Translations under genes and position numbers: made by a program | Assembly (NCBI GenBank): GCA_002011835.1 | Contig: MTPE01000441.1 | Location: 2,141-15,290, forward strand | From: Desulfarculaceae bacterium JdFR-95 | Lineage (GTDB): Bacteria; Desulfobacterota; Desulfarculia; Desulfarculales; Desulfarculaceae | Length of the DNA stretch: 13,150 nucleotides | Reading direction: 5' to 3' | The notes under the pieces: generated by a model | What the model saw: only the letters and a program-made list of their open reading frames with translations | Database searches by the model: none | Told to the model about the DNA's origin: nothing | Shown: in pieces, positions 6,954 to 12,960 of the stretch | Layout: every line of letters starts with the position of its first letter | Numbering within the stretch: position 1 is the first letter of the stretch

Positions 6954-7595
6954 TTATGCAACAGGCGTTCCATCTCCTGGGTCCAGGAGATGGCCGGCCC
7001 GTTCCAGGTCTTGGGGGTGGTCCACGTCCCAGAGGCTGTGGGCGCTGGCTGGCACGCGGACCAGGCCGTCTCCCAGGCGCTCCACCAGGCGGCGGGCACC
7101 CTGATCTCCGCGCAGACGGGCGAGGTGGGGCAGATGTCTGGCGGCAAAGGCCACCGGGTGTCCGCGGCGGGTGCCGGCAAAGGCCGCGGCCGCTCCGGCC
7201 GGAGCGGTGGCCGCGGCCTGGGCCACCTCGCGCACCAGTCGCGCGTCCACCAGGGGCATGTCGCCCAGCAGTACCACCAGCACCCCTGCCCCCAATTCCT
7301 GGGCCCGCGCCGCGGCCAGGGCCAGAGACGAGCCCATACCCGCGGCAGGGCAGGGGTTGAGCAGCACCTCCAGGCGGGGGTGCTGGGGAAGCAGGGGCTG
7401 CACGCGTTCGGCGTGGAAGCCGAGCACCACCAGCACCCGGTCCAGCCCCGCCTCCAGGGCCGCCTCCACCGGCCAGAGCAGCAGGGGTTTGCCCGCCAGC
7501 GGGGCCGACAGTTTGGCGCCTCCGAAGCGCCGCCCCTCCCCCGCGGCCAGCACGGTGGCCACGGTTTGTCCCGCCCTGGTGTGCGCTTGGGCCAC
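6954..7595 (-). CDS. MobA-like nucleotidyltransferase (MocA type)
   Basis: With the GTG start chosen here the protein has 213 residues, the normal size for the MobA-like NTP-transferase family. It shows the nucleotide-binding motif VLAAGEGRRFGGAK (15-28, K28), NPCPAAGMGSSLALA (80-94), the metal-binding GDMP (D112), RGHPVAFAARHL (144-155), RGDQGARRLVE (162-172) and WDVDHPQDL near the end. The GHPV and GDxGAR pattern points to MocA-type CTP:molybdopterin cytidylyltransferases, which finish the cofactor of xanthine-dehydrogenase-like enzymes; no such enzyme lies in the window, so this is family-level inference. The frame stays open to 7976, but the added N-terminus is low-complexity Arg/Pro/Gly and not protein-like. 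GTG 7595 has GAGGAGGG (7606-7613) ten bases upstream; GTG 7562 is the main alternative and ATG 7661 a less likely one. Confidence 0.85.
   Translation of the reverse strand: MAQAHTRAGQTVATVLAAGEGRRFGGAKLSAPLAGKPLLLWPVEAALEAGLDRVLVVLGFHAERVQPLLPQHPRLEVLLNPCPAAGMGSSLALAAARAQELGAGVLVVLLGDMPLVDARLVREVAQAAATAPAGAAAAFAGTRRGHPVAFAARHLPHLARLRGDQGARRLVERLGDGLVRVPASAHSLWDVDHPQDLERAGHLLDPGDGTPVA
6970..6993. repeat. Perfect inverted repeat inside the 3' end of the MobA-like gene
   Basis: CCATCTCCTGG (6970-6980) and its exact complement CCAGGAGATGG (6983-6993) are separated by two bases. It lies in the last codons of the nucleotidyltransferase gene (the AGHLLDPGDGTP region), 13 bases before its stop codon in the transcribed sense. 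No T-run follows, so it is not a standard terminator; it could slow or stabilise the mRNA between this gene and the kinase pair. Confidence 0.8.
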
Positions 7596-8007
7596 GGGCC
7601 TTGCGCCCTCCTCAGAGGGGAGCGAGGGGCCAGGGAAAGCCTTGGCTCTCGTTCCCCGCATCCACTCCTTGTCCAGAGCCTCGCACTCAGGCCCTGGGGG
7701 GGACCCGGCGGGAGGCTCACGGTGATTTGGCAGTCGGGTTTGGGGGTGTGAGAGGGCCTCCTCCCCAGAGGCAAACAGCGCCCCCGCGCCCCCCTCTCCA
7801 AGAGAGGTCTGCCCTCCCCTGTCTGCGCGCGGGCACCGATCTGGTGGAGCCGAACGATGAAGTCCGCAGAGATGTCTTCCCCGACCGAGGGGCCGCGGGC
7901 TCCCTTGTTTCCCGTCCTCCTGGTTCGGCCCCGCTCTGTCTTTGGGCCTGGGTGGATTTTCACGGCCGGCTTTCATCCGCGCCAGGAGGGCGGGTTTGGT
8001 CTGGTGT
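7596..8007. other. GC-rich non-coding leader upstream of the MobA-like gene
   Basis: About 410 bases lie between the dctM hairpin and the MobA-like start. I see no protein-like frame: the minus frame open to 7976 encodes only low-complexity Arg/Pro/Gly-rich sequence. Small inverted repeats are present, such as GCCTC (7756-7760) with GAGGC (7768-7772) and CCTCT (7793-7797) with AGAGG (7803-7807), as well as a CCCC/GGGG pair around GACCGA. It may be a structured 5' leader containing the promoter of the MobA-kinase-regulator genes. I could not match it to a known riboswitch and found no convincing -35/-10 pair. Confidence 0.5.
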
Positions 8008-8042
8008 CCTCCGGTCGGGCGATAGCTTAACCCGACCGGAGG
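8008..8042. terminator. Hairpin at the end of the TRAP operon
   Basis: A perfect 12-bp stem, CCTCCGGTCGGG (8008-8019) with CCCGACCGGAGG (8031-8042), has an 11-base loop. It begins three bases after the dctM stop codon on the minus strand, the expected place for a terminator or an mRNA 3' stabiliser. The minus transcript has no T-run after it (ACACCAG follows), so it is not a textbook intrinsic terminator; on the plus strand TTTCTAAT follows. Confidence 0.65.
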
Positions 8043-8045
8043 TTT

Positions 8046-9344
8046 CTAATCAACGTCCCAACCCACCAGCCGCGGCAGCCAGAGCACCGCGCTGGGCCAA
8101 TAGGTCATGAGCATGAGCACGCCCAACTGGATGGTGATCCAGGGCAACACCGCCCGGGAGACGTAAATCAGGTCCTTGTTGGCCAGGGCGCCGGTGATGT
8201 AGAGGTTGACGCCCATGGGCGGCGTACAGTAGCCGATGGCCAGGTTCACGGTCATGAGCAGTCCGAAGTGGACCACGTTGATGTCGTAGTGGCTGAGCAT
8301 GGGCAGGAAGATGGGCCCCAGGATGAGGGTGGCGCTGATGATGTCCATGAACATGCCGATGATGAGCAGCAGGATGTTGATGGTGATCAGGAACACCCAG
8401 GGCTGGGTGATGGAGCCCACCACCGCCTCGCTGATCTTGGCCGGGATGGCCTCCAGGGTGAGGTAGCGTCCGAAGCAGGTGGCGCCGGCCACGATGATGA
8501 GCAGGGTGGCGCTGGTCACGGCCGAGTTGACCATGACCTTCTTCACGTCCTGGAACTTCATGCTCTTGTGGATGAACAGCTCCACCACCAGGGCGTAGAC
8601 ACAGGCCACCACCGCGGCCTCGTTGGCGGTGAAGGCGCCGGAGAAGATGCCGCCGAAGATGATGACCGGCAGCATGAGCGCCCAGAAGCCCTTCTTGAAG
8701 GCATCCCACACCTGGCCCAGGGTGGGCACCGGTGCCTCCACGAACCCCGGGTTGCGTTTGGCCCAGAGGTAGGCGTAGGTGCACATGCCGCCCATGATGA
8801 GGATGCCGGGGATGAAGCCGGTGAGGAACAGGCCCTCCAGGGAGCAGTTGCTGATCATGGAGTAGAGGATCATGGAGATGGAGGGCGGGATGATCACCCC
8901 CAGGTTGGGTGCGGCGGTCATGCACCCGATGGCTATTCGTTCGTCATATTTGTTGTCGATGAGCGCGGGGATCATGAAGCCGCCGATGGCCACCACCGTG
9001 GCCACGGTGGAGCCGCTGATGGCGCCGAACATGCCGCAGGCCAACACGCCGGCCATGGCCAGGCCACCGGGCAGCCAGCCCACCACCGCGTTGGCGAAGG
9101 TGATGAGCTTGTCCACGATGGAGCCGCTGGTCATGATGTTGCCGCATAGGATGAAGAACAACACCACCACCAGGGCGAACTTGTCCATAGACCGGAACAG
9201 GCTCTGAGCCAGGACCAGAAGCGGCAGGTCGGTGAAGGCGATGAAGCCAATGACCGCGGTAAAGAACAGACAGAGGAACACCGGCACCGTGGCCGCCATG
9301 GCCCCCAAGAGCACTACCAGGATTACGATGTAACTGAGTTCCAT
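8046..9344 (-). CDS. dctM: TRAP transporter large permease DctM
   Basis: This 432-residue protein is almost entirely hydrophobic, with about a dozen membrane segments, the usual size for the DctM/TRAP large permease. This inner-membrane subunit carries the substrate path and uses a sodium gradient to import the ligand delivered by DctP. Family motifs are visible: ACGMFGAISGSTVATVVAIG (102-121), NLGVIIPPSISMILY, GGIFSGAFTANEAAVVA, and near the C-terminus FMDIISATLILGPIFLP and NLAIGYCTPPMGVNLYITGA. The start is ATG 9344, with a purine-rich GGTGAGGGG stretch upstream; the gene follows dctQ by 22 bases on the same strand. It is the last gene of the dctPQM operon and is followed directly by a strong hairpin. 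The substrate is set by DctP and cannot be read here. Confidence 0.97.
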   Translation of the reverse strand: MELSYIVILVVLLGAMAATVPVFLCLFFTAVIGFIAFTDLPLLVLAQSLFRSMDKFALVVVLFFILCGNIMTSGSIVDKLITFANAVVGWLPGGLAMAGVLACGMFGAISGSTVATVVAIGGFMIPALIDNKYDERIAIGCMTAAPNLGVIIPPSISMILYSMISNCSLEGLFLTGFIPGILIMGGMCTYAYLWAKRNPGFVEAPVPTLGQVWDAFKKGFWALMLPVIIFGGIFSGAFTANEAAVVACVYALVVELFIHKSMKFQDVKKVMVNSAVTSATLLIIVAGATCFGRYLTLEAIPAKISEAVVGSITQPWVFLITINILLLIIGMFMDIISATLILGPIFLPMLSHYDINVVHFGLLMTVNLAIGYCTPPMGVNLYITGALANKDLIYVSRAVLPWITIQLGVLMLMTYWPSAVLWLPRLVGWDVD

Positions 9345-9366
9345 TCCGAAGGCCCCTCACCCTTGT

Positions 9367-9870
9367 CTAAGCGGCCTGCTTCTTGGCCTTGGCTTCGTTG
9401 TAGTCTTTCCACATGACCTGGATGGTGCGTATGAACATGGTGGCGCCCATCAGCGGCAGCACCGCGTAGAGGATCACCAGAGGGATCTCCAGAATGATGG
9501 TCTTCTGGAAGGTGCGCGCCTGCAGGGCGGCCATGTCCCAGCCCAGCTTGAAGATCAGCACCGAGAATATCAGGACGGACAGGTGGCTTATGTAGGCCAG
9601 GGTCCTCCGCAGTCGGGGCACGAGCTGGACCAGGGCGTCGATGGTGATCATGGAGCCGTTTTTGATGGCCGGGGCCAGGCCCACGAAGGTGGTGTAGATG
9701 ATGATCTCGCGGATCATCTCCTCGGACCAGGCCAGGGAGTAGTGGAACACGTAGCGGAGCACCACGTTGACGAACAAGGACAGCAGCCCCAGCATCACCG
9801 CTACGTAGAGGGTCCACTCCTCGAAAAAGGTGAGTATCTTGTCCAGCACATCCAGGATGCGGGTGAACAT
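9367..9870 (-). CDS. dctQ: TRAP transporter small permease DctQ
   Basis: A 167-residue protein of usual DctQ length with four hydrophobic segments. The family signature VNVVLRYVFHYSLAWSEEM (about 34-52) lies after the first membrane helix, followed by NGSMITIDALVQLVPR, which fits the amphipathic region between helices two and three. DctQ packs against DctM in the inner membrane and helps dock the binding protein. The start is ATG 9870, with AAGAGG upstream; spacing to dctM is short, so the two permease subunits are co-transcribed and probably made in equal amounts. A 14-bp hairpin lies between dctP and this gene and may lower expression of the permease relative to the binding protein. The lysine-rich C-terminus (EAKAKKQAA) should be cytosolic. 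Confidence 0.95.
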   Translation of the reverse strand: MFTRILDVLDKILTFFEEWTLYVAVMLGLLSLFVNVVLRYVFHYSLAWSEEMIREIIIYTTFVGLAPAIKNGSMITIDALVQLVPRLRRTLAYISHLSVLIFSVLIFKLGWDMAALQARTFQKTIILEIPLVILYAVLPLMGATMFIRTIQVMWKDYNEAKAKKQAA

Positions 9871-9894
9871 GGGAGATGCCTCTTAATGGCTAAG

Positions 9895-9926
9895 GGCCGG
9901 GCCGGAGGACGACCTCCGGCCCGGCC
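9895..9926. promoter_or_regulatory. Intercistronic hairpin between dctP and dctQ
   Basis: A perfect 14-bp GC-rich stem (9895-9908 pairing with 9913-9926) closes a four-base loop. It lies 15 bases after the dctP stop and 24 bases before the dctQ start in the transcribed (minus) sense. No T-run follows (CTTAGCC), so it probably acts as a partial terminator or as a 3' barrier that stabilises dctP mRNA. That would allow an excess of periplasmic binding protein over the permease. Confidence 0.85.
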
Positions 9927-9941
9927 GGTTCAACGGACGGA

Positions 9942-10997
9942 CTACTTGGTGTAGCCCAGGTACTTCTGGACCGCCTTGAGATACTCGGGGCCGATGGCCT
10001 TGGCGTACTCCTGGTGCACCACGTCACCCTGCCGCTTGAGGGTCTCCAGGTCGGCCGCGGACAGCTCCCAGAACTTCACGCCCATCTTGAGGGCGCCCTT
10101 CTTGCAGTTCTCCTCCTGGGTCTTGGTCTGGGCGCGGTAGATCTTGCACTGCTCGGTCACCACCTGGCGGAAGATCTTCTGCAGGTCCTTGGGCAGCGAC
10201 TCGAACCAGGCCTTGTTGAAGATCCAGATGAACAGACCCTGGGCGTAGTTGATGGGGGTGAAGTTGTGGGCGACCTCGAACTTCTTGGTCAGGTAGCACA
10301 CCAACAGGGTGTGGTCCAGACCGGTGATCACGCCCTGCTTGAGCGCGGTGGGCACGTCGGGCCAGGGCATGACCACGGGGTTGAAGCCCCAGGCCTTGTA
10401 GGTCAGCTTGTTCACCGCCGCCTCGGCGATGCGGAACTTCACCTTCTTGGCGTCGGCGATGGTCTTGACCGGGATGGTGGTGGCCCAGCCGTACTGGCCG
10501 TAGCCGGTGATGCCCAGGCCGATGATGCCCTGGTGCTCCATGCCGGCCAGGAAGTGGCTGAACAGCTTCTTGTTGGCCACGAACTTCTCGAGCTTCTCAT
10601 AGGTGTTGACCAGGAAGGGGAGGTTCACCAGGCCCATGCGGGGGCCCATGTTGGGCGCGGCCACCGAGCTGACGCTCATGCCCTGGATGGCGCCCATCTG
10701 CAGCTGGTTGAGCACCTCCACCTCGCCACCCAGCATGGAGAAGGGGATGTACTCGAAGTAGATCTGCCCCTTGGTGGCCTTCCACAGGGCGTCACGGATG
10801 GCGAAGCCCGCGTACACGCCCTTGATGGCCGGGTGGCTGACGTTGCTCACCTTGATCTTGTACTTGGCCTTGGAGTAGTCGAAGGCCGGCTTCCACTTCT
10901 CCAGCGACGGCTTCTTCTTGGCCAGGGCTACCGGCGCCAGGAGCGCCAAGGCCGCCACCAACACCACCGATACCGTCAACCACTTGGAAAATCGCAT
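9942..10997 (-). CDS. dctP: TRAP transporter solute-binding protein DctP
   Basis: A 351-residue periplasmic binding protein. It starts with a classic signal peptide: MRFSKW, a hydrophobic core (about 8-22), and an APVALA cleavage region, so the mature protein would begin near K27. The body has the DctP fold markers: MLGGEVEVLNQLQMGAIQG (88-106), the segment ending VKFRI with R189 where TRAP proteins hold the substrate carboxylate, and WPDVPTALKQGVITGLDHT (212-230), the family's gxvDG region. The ligand is probably an organic acid, but nothing shows which one. The start is ATG 10997, with AGGGAGGG just upstream. It is the first gene of dctPQM, 211 bases downstream of a universal stress protein gene on the same strand. 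The upstream gap shows no convincing promoter, so read-through from usp or an unrecognised promoter are both possible. Confidence 0.95.
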   Translation of the reverse strand: MRFSKWLTVSVVLVAALALLAPVALAKKKPSLEKWKPAFDYSKAKYKIKVSNVSHPAIKGVYAGFAIRDALWKATKGQIYFEYIPFSMLGGEVEVLNQLQMGAIQGMSVSSVAAPNMGPRMGLVNLPFLVNTYEKLEKFVANKKLFSHFLAGMEHQGIIGLGITGYGQYGWATTIPVKTIADAKKVKFRIAEAAVNKLTYKAWGFNPVVMPWPDVPTALKQGVITGLDHTLLVCYLTKKFEVAHNFTPINYAQGLFIWIFNKAWFESLPKDLQKIFRQVVTEQCKIYRAQTKTQEENCKKGALKMGVKFWELSAADLETLKRQGDVVHQEYAKAIGPEYLKAVQKYLGYTK

Positions 10998-11208
10998 AAA
11001 CCCTCCCTTGACTCTTTCAAGATTTACGGTTGTTGCAGATACCTAAGACTGCCCTTTACACCCTAGTTCCGCCGGCGCGACCGGCTGTTGGTGGCCACGC
11101 CACTTGCCGAACCTTGGTCACCCGTGGTTGGGAGCCCTGTTGCCCGTCTCTTTTTGCCGCCACGCGCACAGAGGCGACCCTTCGCGGCGGTCGGGCGGCC
11201 TGGTCTCG

Positions 11209-11700
11209 TTAGGTGGGCAGCAGCTCCCGTTCCGCCCGCAGCTTGCGCTGGCGCTCCAGTTGCTCGGGCGAGTGCTTCACCAACAGCACCGGGATGGGAC
11301 ACTTGTTGAGCACCGTGCGCACCACGCTGCCGCCCAGGATCTCCTCCCACTCGGTCAGCCCGCTCTGGGGGATGATCACCATCTCGTAGCCCTCCTCGGC
11401 CGCGATCTTGCAGATCTTCTCGCCGGGAGAGCCCTCCTCGATGCGGGTTTCATACTCCACTTCGGCCTGGGCAAAGGGTTCGGCCGCCCGCTGCAGCACC
11501 TCCTCCGCCCGACGGCGCATGGCCTTGCGGATGCGCTCCTGGTCGTCGGGGCTGATGCCGTGTCCCACCAGACGCTTGGTGTTGACCACGTGGAGCAGGG
11601 TCACCGACAGAGGCATGCGCCAGTTGAGCTTGAGGGCATACTCCTCAGCCGTGAGCGAGTTGCGGGCCGTGTCCACCGGGATGAGAACCTTGCTTTTCAT
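11209..11700 (-). CDS. Universal stress protein (UspA family)
   Basis: A 163-residue cytosolic single Usp domain. It opens with KVLIPVDTARNS (D10 in the nucleotide-binding beta-strand end), continues VTLLHVVN, and ends with the family segment VVRTVLNKCPIPVLLVKHS. The ATP-binding signature G-2x-G-9x-G-S is nearly intact: G114, then nine residues, then G124-S125, but the first glycine is P111, so ATP binding may be weakened. A basic tail of about 18 residues (QLERQRKLRAERELLPT) extends beyond the fold. The start is ATG 11700, with GTGAGG upstream. It is on the same strand as dctPQM; in Halomonas the Usp TeaD is encoded with the TeaABC TRAP transporter and modulates it, so a similar link here is an inference from gene order. 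Confidence 0.92.
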   Translation of the reverse strand: MKSKVLIPVDTARNSLTAEEYALKLNWRMPLSVTLLHVVNTKRLVGHGISPDDQERIRKAMRRRAEEVLQRAAEPFAQAEVEYETRIEEGSPGEKICKIAAEEGYEMVIIPQSGLTEWEEILGGSVVRTVLNKCPIPVLLVKHSPEQLERQRKLRAERELLPT

Positions 11701-11724
11701 TTGGCTGCCTCACTGATCGGGTTG

Positions 11725-11741
11725 GCAGAGACACCCTCTGC
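11725..11741. repeat. Small hairpin just upstream of usp
   Basis: GCAGAG (11725-11730) pairs perfectly with CTCTGC (11736-11741) around a five-base loop. It ends just before the usp Shine-Dalgarno region in the transcribed sense, so it could influence translation initiation. Confidence 0.5.
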
Positions 11742-11811
11742 ACCAGGACCGGGAAACGGGCGCGCCGATGGTTTCTCGACGCCAGCCCGATTGAGAGACG
11801 GGCGATACGAC

Positions 11812-11866
11812 GGTCCGGCGGAGGCGCTCGCGAGGCCCCGTTACGGCATCTGGCCGCGGCCGGACC
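11812..11866. repeat. Inverted repeat in the usp leader
   Basis: GGTCCGGC (11812-11819) and GCCGGACC (11859-11866) form an 8-bp perfect pairing that encloses about 39 bases. Together with the neighbouring hairpins it suggests a folded leader RNA. Confidence 0.5.
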
Positions 11867-11902
11867 CGCTGGGACGAGAGGGCAACATCGGCCGTCCCCA
11901 TT

Positions 11903-11946
11903 CCCCTGGCCATGCATGGCACAAAACCATGGCCGCTGGCCAGGGG
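11903..11946. other. Two-part hairpin in the usp upstream region
   Basis: An outer perfect 10-bp stem, CCCCTGGCCA (11903-11912) with TGGCCAGGGG (11937-11946), encloses an inner 5-bp stem CATGG (11915-11919) with CCATG (11927-11931) and a seven-base loop, with a small asymmetric internal loop between them. It lies in non-coding DNA about 200 bases upstream of usp and downstream of a candidate promoter on the minus strand. It could be part of a long 5' leader or of an independent small RNA; neither is shown by sequence alone. Confidence 0.65.
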
Positions 11947-12112
11947 CTCTCTGTCCTCCCGCCGCCGCTCGACCTGCCGTGCCGCAGGCCCGTACACCGC
12001 CAAACCCCGTAGCCTGGGCCTCCCTACTCACTGGCCAAACGGGCCGCGTTCGTGGTCTCCTTTATGGTTCTCGCGGGCAAGAGAAGGGGCCGGTCTTGGT
12101 TACCCCGAATGC

Positions 12113-12142
12113 AGCCTAGCAGAGAGAATGGGGGAAGGTCAA
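12113..12142 (-). promoter_or_regulatory. Candidate sigma-70 promoter reading toward usp
   Basis: On the minus strand TTGACC (12137-12142) is followed after 18 bases by TAGGCT (12113-12118), which is preceded by TGC as in an extended -10. Transcription would start near 12106, leaving a leader of about 400 bases before usp. The position, just past the end of the upstream operon, fits a new transcription unit. The match is moderate. Confidence 0.42.
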
Positions 12143-12195
12143 GCAGAAGCGGAATATGTGAAAGATGTCGCCAATAGGTGCGCCTGAGGGCGGCC

Positions 12196-12960
12196 TCACA
12201 GCTCCACCACCAGCCCGTCGCGGGCGGCCAACACCAAGCCCTCGAACACCGACCCGGCGGAGCGTACCGCCAGTTCCGGGTCCACCTCGCGGTAGAGGTG
12301 ACTGAGCAGCAGGGTCTTCACCCCCGCCTCCCTGGCCAGCCGTCCCGCGGCCAGGGGATGCAGGTGCCCGGGCTTGGGGTTGTCGTCCGTGGCCGCGCAG
12401 TGGACCACAAGCAGCTCCGCCCCGCGGGCCAGGGCGGCCAGCTCCTCGGTGGCCTCGCTGTCGCCCAGGTAGACCAGGCTGCCCCCGGCATACTCCAGGC
12501 GGTAGGCCAGGCTGGTCTCCAGGTGGCGGGCCGGCGCGGTGGTTATCTCCAGCCCGGCCAGGGACAAGCTCTGCCCCGGCTCCACCAGCTCCACCTTGAG
12601 CCGCTCCGGGGGCGGCTGCACCCAGGAGCCGAACACCCCGGCCAGGCCGGCCAGCACCGGCTCCAGACGGGCGTGGCCCACCAGGCGGAGCTCGGCGTTT
12701 TCCCTCATCACCGGGTCGTGCTTCAGGGCGAACAGAAGGGGCAACAGATCGCTCAGGTGGTCCAGGTGGTGGTGGCTGATCAGCACCGCCCGCACCTGCT
12801 CCGGCCGGTGTCCTTCCTCCACCAGCCGCCGCCAGGCGCCCTGGCCCAGGTCCAGCATCAGTTTGGCCTCCCCGGCCGTGACCAGGTAGGCGGGTGAGGA
12901 GCGCTCGGCCCGCAGCTCGCAACTGCCCGAGCCCAGCACGGTGAGGGTGAGACGGCTCAC
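12196..12960 (-). CDS. Metallo-beta-lactamase-fold hydrolase, RNase Z-like
   Basis: A 254-residue cytosolic protein with a complete metal site of the metallo-beta-lactamase fold: VLGSGS (8-13) at the first strand, ISHHHLDH (H63, H65, D67, H68), H146 in APARHLETSLAYRL, D167 in YLGDSEA, the GHLHPLAAG segment (198-206) and the final H221 in LLLSHLY. This order matches the RNase Z/ElaC-like branch, which includes tRNA 3' processing nucleases and phosphodiesterases. A long flexible exosite arm typical of true RNase Z is not obvious, so a generic phosphodiesterase or hydrolase is equally possible. The frame stays open further upstream, but GTG 12960 is chosen because GGGAGG (12967-12972) is six bases upstream and the family motif starts here; upstream codons belong to another gene in another frame. 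The start overlaps the preceding gene's stop as GTGA. Confidence 0.87.
   Translation of the reverse strand: MSRLTLTVLGSGSCELRAERSSPAYLVTAGEAKLMLDLGQGAWRRLVEEGHRPEQVRAVLISHHHLDHLSDLLPLLFALKHDPVMRENAELRLVGHARLEPVLAGLAGVFGSWVQPPPERLKVELVEPGQSLSLAGLEITTAPARHLETSLAYRLEYAGGSLVYLGDSEATEELAALARGAELLVVHCAATDDNPKPGHLHPLAAGRLAREAGVKTLLLSHLYREVDPELAVRSAGSVFEGLVLAARDGLVVEL

Larger units (their letters stand above)
11742..12195. other. Non-coding region between usp and the RNase Z-like gene
   Basis: I find no protein-like frame in this 450-base stretch; open frames here are short and of low-complexity composition. It contains the candidate promoter and the inverted repeats listed separately, plus GCCCG/CGGGC around ATTGAGAGA near 11790. 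The density of inverted repeats is higher than in other gaps of the window. Confidence 0.55.

Noticed and set aside
7755-7790. Possible sigma-54-like GG-N10-GC spacing on the minus strand in the MobA leader
   Set aside because: Only the spacing fits; the -24 element is a run of G without TGGC, expected by chance in this GC-rich stretch.
7596-7976. N-terminal extension of the MobA-like protein
   Set aside because: The extra 127 codons are Arg/Pro/Gly-rich without domain features, and the family normally starts close to the LAAG motif; a GTG with a Shine-Dalgarno sequence lies at 7595.
11130-11208. Terminator after usp
   Set aside because: An imperfect GC hairpin is followed by A bases, not T bases, in the usp sense, so it does not fit an intrinsic terminator.
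11710-12031. Minus-strand frames of about 97 and 128 codons upstream of usp
   Set aside because: They use overlapping frames, have low-complexity Arg/Pro/Ala composition and no clear family motif, and lie over inverted repeats; a non-coding leader is more likely.
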